From contig NZ_CGIH01000052.1 in assembly GCF_000983115.1 (NCBI RefSeq), positions 1-35,085 on the forward strand: a DNA stretch of 35,085 bases. Reading direction: 5' to 3'. Of the stretch, positions 32,517-35,085 are shown in pieces; positions within the stretch are counted from its first letter, which is position 1; every line of letters starts with the position of its first letter. The DNA comes from Syntrophomonas zehnderi OL-4. Lineage in GTDB: Bacteria > Bacillota > Syntrophomonadia > Syntrophomonadales > Syntrophomonadaceae. The translations under genes and the position numbers were made by a program. The notes below the pieces were generated by a model, which did no database searches, was not told the origin of the DNA, and saw only the letters and a program-made list of their open reading frames with translations.

Positions 32517-33590
32517 TTATCTTTCGTAAGGTGTAATTAGCCATTTGATACAGCCGTCCTGGCGGTTGCCAAAGATTTCATAACCTTTCATGATGTCGTT
32601 TAAGGGAGCTTTGTGGGTAAGCATGAAATTAGTGTTTAAGGTACCGTCTTTGATTAATTCCAGCATCTCCGGCACCCCTTCACAGACCTGGATTCCCATT
32701 TTAAGTTGATGATTTTTAACGATCATTTCCACAACGGGCAGTTTAATGATGGGATCGGCAAATATAGCCACGGTAGAAACGATACCCCCTGGTCTGGTAA
32801 CCGCAACAGCCATAGCCATGGTTTCTTCCAGCCCCGGGGTTTCAATGGTTGCATCAACACCTAGACCGCCGGTTGCTTCCAGGAACTTTTGGGCGACATC
32901 ATCAGTCGCCGGGTTGATGATGATATCCGCAATACCTTCTTTTAAAGCCAAATCCAGACGATACTGCAGTATATCTACGGCAATTACCTGACGAGCTTTA
33001 AACATCTTCTTTGCCAGCAGACAGGCGGACAATCCTACCGGCCCTACTCCGATAACAGCCACAGATTGCCCTTCGCTCAGCTGAGCATTATTGAGTCCGA
33101 AGTAAGCGGTAGCCAACATATCAGGGAGCAGAATAATATCTTCTTCCGTCATGCCTTCTGGGATCAAATATAGCTGGCCTTCCATATCAGCCACAGGAAT
33201 CCTGATGTATTCAGCATGACACCCTTCCAGTTTGCCAACACTACCAAATACTCCGCCGTTCTCACACATGGCAATAAGACCGAGTCGGCACATTAGGCAT
33301 TCTCCGCAATGGGAACCCGGTTTTACTACACAACGGTCACCTACTTTATAGTTTTTTACCGCTGAGCCCACCTCAACGATTTCCACACAGCATTCATGAC
33401 CGATGGTTTTGGGGTAAGGAGTACTCTCCACTTCACCTTTTACGGTATGAATGTCGCTGCTGCAGATAGCTGCCAGGGTTACTCTGCCGATTACGTCAGT
33501 CGGTTCAATGATTTGCGGTACCGGTACATCAGTCAGGCTGTAGTTATTGGGCTCATGATATACCAATGCTTTCATCGTAGTCTGTTCCAT
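32517..33590 (-). CDS. Zinc-dependent medium-chain alcohol/polyol dehydrogenase
   Basis: 357 residues from ATG 33590, with AGGGGGAAAG before it; upstream in-frame starts lack such a site. Catalytic zinc ligands C43 (AICSSDIHTVKGE), H65 and E66 (GHECC); structural zinc Cys C95, C98, C101, C109. The nucleotide fold is VIGVGPVGLSAC; a later stretch ATIETPGLEETM is usual for this group. The family includes threonine, butanediol and secondary-alcohol dehydrogenases; the substrate cannot be decided here. It is controlled by a sigma-54-type promoter and is next to an AcoR-like activator. Confidence 0.9.
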   Translation of the reverse strand: MEQTTMKALVYHEPNNYSLTDVPVPQIIEPTDVIGRVTLAAICSSDIHTVKGEVESTPYPKTIGHECCVEIVEVGSAVKNYKVGDRCVVKPGSHCGECLMCRLGLIAMCENGGVFGSVGKLEGCHAEYIRIPVADMEGQLYLIPEGMTEEDIILLPDMLATAYFGLNNAQLSEGQSVAVIGVGPVGLSACLLAKKMFKARQVIAVDILQYRLDLALKEGIADIIINPATDDVAQKFLEATGGLGVDATIETPGLEETMAMAVAVTRPGGIVSTVAIFADPIIKLPVVEMIVKNHQLKMGIQVCEGVPEMLELIKDGTLNTNFMLTHKAPLNDIMKGYEIFGNRQDGCIKWLITPYER

Positions 33591-33665
33591 TACAACTTTC
33601 CCCCTAATCTTAATCATAATGATATGCTGCAATTCAGTAATCGAAATGCAGATGCCCATATATCA

Positions 33666-33684
33666 TTGCAAATATCATGCCTGA
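33666..33684 (-). promoter_or_regulatory. Sigma-54 (-24/-12) promoter of the zinc dehydrogenase
   Basis: Minus strand CAGGCATGATATTTGCAAT has GG and GC with exactly ten bases between and reads AGGCAT-N5-TTTGCA, near the consensus. It lies ~75 bases before ATG 33590. Confidence 0.7.
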
Positions 33685-33694
33685 TATGACTATT

Positions 33695-33830
33695 TGTGAT
33701 TTAAAATTACGTATACGAATATATATGCTGGCAGTATAGGCCTGGGTTAACAGTATAAATGGAAAATGTTGAGGGTGTGGAACGGTGAAAAGCAAAGATT
33801 ACAAATAAAAGTGTAGTGATTTAAATCACT
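33695..33830. promoter_or_regulatory. Palindromes upstream of the dehydrogenase promoter, candidate activator sites
   Basis: AGTGATTTAAATCACT (33815-33830) is a perfect 16-base palindrome, about 140 bases above the -24 element, where sigma-54 enhancers usually lie. The core GTGATTTAAA recurs once at 33696-33705. CGTATACG (33710-33717) is a further short dyad. The TGAT-N4-ATCA core also resembles Crp/Fnr-type sites, so an alternative binder is possible. Confidence 0.5.
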
Positions 33831-33916
33831 CTCTGTTGTAATTCTGGACACTTGTTTGTAGAATAATGCTGCATTATAAGCAAAAGTTCCCGGATTTTTG
33901 CGATTTTTCTAGTTAA
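33831..33916. other. Short stretch with no recognised feature
   Basis: Nothing gene-like between the palindrome and the terminator of the M14-type gene. Confidence 0.5.
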
Positions 33917-33946
33917 AAACCGCAGGGGAACTGTCTCCTGCGGTTT
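33917..33946 (-). terminator. Terminator of the M14-type gene, probably bidirectional
   Basis: AAACCGCAGG (33917-33926) pairs perfectly with CCTGCGGTTT (33937-33946). On the minus strand the stem is followed by a short T run; on the plus strand an A run follows. Confidence 0.8.
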
Positions 33947-33981
33947 AAAAAAAACTGCCACCATTAGGTGGGATTGGTTGC

Positions 33982-34896
33982 CTAGTTCATGCCTAAATGA
34001 TTTAGCAATATATTGGCAGCTTTAAGCTGGTTATTTACACGTTTGTTTAAAGTCTCCTTGGAACAGGATTCAAAAATAAAGCTATTAGCTCCAACGGTTA
34101 CAGCGGCACATCGAGCGGCACTGCCTTTCACCGGGTATTTGAGGAGAGAAAACTGTTTGCTTTTATATTTGATGCCTGTATTCAGTGAAGATACAATCTT
34201 TTTGGCCAGTGGAGTCATTTGGCTGGAAGGATAGTAAATTACTGATTGTCCCACCGAGCTATTGGAAGTATTTTTAGCATAGTCATAACCTTCATGCATG
34301 TCCATTACCCAATCGACCTTATAGTCTTTCATTACTTTCAGGATCGCTTTTGCGAGTGTTCCGTTGGCACTGCCGTTTTTGGTGGTTGGGAAGGCTCGGT
34401 TAAGATCGATACTCCCCTTGGCGGTTCGCTTATTAGCTGCGATAGCTCTTTTGTTAGCCTGGGGTATGACCAGGATGGTGCCTTTGCTGGGACGGTATTT
34501 AGTCAGTTGCTGGGCAGCTTTGTAACCAGCCGTTTCATTTCCATGCACGCCGCCGATGAACATAACCGTAGGCCCAGGTTTACCGCTTTTGATTACGTAG
34601 AGCTCGGTTGCATGTATGGTTCCGGGTGCCAGTGTTTTAATCGACACCCCGGCGGTGCTACTTGAATTAACACTGGCAGTTTGCACCGCTTTGCCTGTAG
34701 CGGCACTGACAGTTTTAGTGCTGAAAATATCTAAGGGGGAATGGAGGCTTTTATGTATTGCGCCAGGTGTAATTGCGGTACTGTTATGTATGAGAGAACT
34801 TTCCGAGGGGGTAAACGATGGACCGATTATGGTAAATACAAATGTTAACAGTATTAAAAACGACACGTTTCTACAGCTACGCTTTTTTTTAAGCAT
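33982..34896 (-). CDS. Secreted succinylglutamate desuccinylase/aspartoacylase-type (M14-like) zinc hydrolase
   Basis: 304 residues from ATG 34896 after AAAGGATG; the longer in-frame start is not needed. Residues 1-25 are a signal or anchor. Residues ~30-95 are low-complexity Ser/Thr/Ala. The zinc domain starts near 100: FIGGVHGNETAG gives H118 and E121, DLNRAF (164-169) has the substrate-binding Arg, VMDMHEGYD gives H201, and E276 in FIFESC is the probable general base. These are the AstE/AspA and M14-type carboxypeptidase motifs. An extracellular role in trimming peptides or amides is likely; the substrate is unknown. Confidence 0.85.
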   Translation of the reverse strand: MLKKKRSCRNVSFLILLTFVFTIIGPSFTPSESSLIHNSTAITPGAIHKSLHSPLDIFSTKTVSAATGKAVQTASVNSSSTAGVSIKTLAPGTIHATELYVIKSGKPGPTVMFIGGVHGNETAGYKAAQQLTKYRPSKGTILVIPQANKRAIAANKRTAKGSIDLNRAFPTTKNGSANGTLAKAILKVMKDYKVDWVMDMHEGYDYAKNTSNSSVGQSVIYYPSSQMTPLAKKIVSSLNTGIKYKSKQFSLLKYPVKGSAARCAAVTVGANSFIFESCSKETLNKRVNNQLKAANILLNHLGMN

Positions 34897-35085
34897 TTTA
34901 TCATCCTTTCTTCTTAACGTTTCTGCAAACCCTCGCCTCCTATGGATAAACATTATACGACAAAATAACCACAACATCCGGAGTAAGATTTTCCAAACAA
35001 AAAATGTTTCGGTTGGGCCTAAAATGACGGAAAGATGGGGGAGTAAGGGGAGGGGGTGGGGCCAATCTGTGGCGTAATATATAGG
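34897..35085. other. Window end without recognised feature
   Basis: G-rich on the plus strand near 35036-35063, otherwise without a gene that I can support. Confidence 0.4.

Noticed and set aside
34616-35077. Plus-strand frame at the window's right end
   Set aside because: It is largely the reverse of the M14-type gene's N-terminus and signal region and has no ribosome site or recognisable protein features.

Overview
The window looks like chromosome of an anaerobic, syntrophic, butyrate-oxidising member of the Clostridia, most like the Syntrophomonas group. The evidence is a complete crotonyl-type fatty-acid beta-oxidation operon (hbd, crt, CoA-transferase, thiolase, acyl-CoA dehydrogenase) beside a selenocysteine-containing three-subunit formate dehydrogenase operon with a formate channel. 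That pair is expected of an organism that exports reducing equivalents as formate. Strong purine-rich ribosome binding sites and signal peptides followed by secreted domains fit a Firmicute. The genus assignment is an inference from gene content and order.

Left part (1-8550, mostly plus strand): an accessory, decaying region. It opens with the 3' end of an agrB-type gene, a LytTR response regulator and a 37-codon gene that fits a cyclic-lactone autoinducer precursor (agrD). The agrD candidate sits behind a promoter carrying three repeats spaced exactly 21 bp. Then come exported proteins: an unknown secreted protein, a copper-amine-oxidase-like stalk domain joined to an Ada-type zinc domain, a membrane-anchored protein, a C39-like cysteine peptidase and a lipoprotein. 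Between them lie an IS91-family transposase remnant with two opposing frameshifts, a short-chain dehydrogenase stub and a leader with a short reading frame and nested hairpin.

Middle-left (7938-13065, minus strand): a BlaI/M56-peptidase signalling locus with one intact blaI-blaR1-like pair and two broken M56 relatives. One is a frameshifted catalytic fragment. The other is a deletion derivative that keeps only a promoter/operator-like region and the exported C-terminal domain, itself interrupted by an in-frame TAA. An unrecognised membrane-anchored protein lies between.

13306-15526: an N-terminally short O6-alkylguanine-DNA alkyltransferase converges on a compact queC-queD-queE operon for 7-deazaguanine (queuosine precursor) synthesis.

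15566-21227 (minus): promoter -10, Moco/Tuco-type riboswitch, NuoE-like, NuoF-like, Sec-FdhA (one gene read through TGA at 18236-18238, with a SECIS hairpin), focA, terminator. The riboswitch would match expression to molybdenum or tungsten cofactor supply.

21427-30233 (minus): a promoter and long leader, a triple-PAS sigma-54 activator, a sigma-54-type promoter, then hbd-crt-CoA transferase-thiolase-(long hairpin)-acd-terminator. The genes carry butyryl-CoA to acetyl-CoA, with CoA transfer for substrate activation.

30290-33830 (minus): an AcoR-like GAF-PAS-sigma-54 activator downstream of a zinc alcohol/polyol dehydrogenase gene that has its own sigma-54-type promoter and upstream palindromes. 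33917-34896: a secreted M14/aspartoacylase-type metallo-hydrolase. The last ~190 bases hold nothing I can identify.
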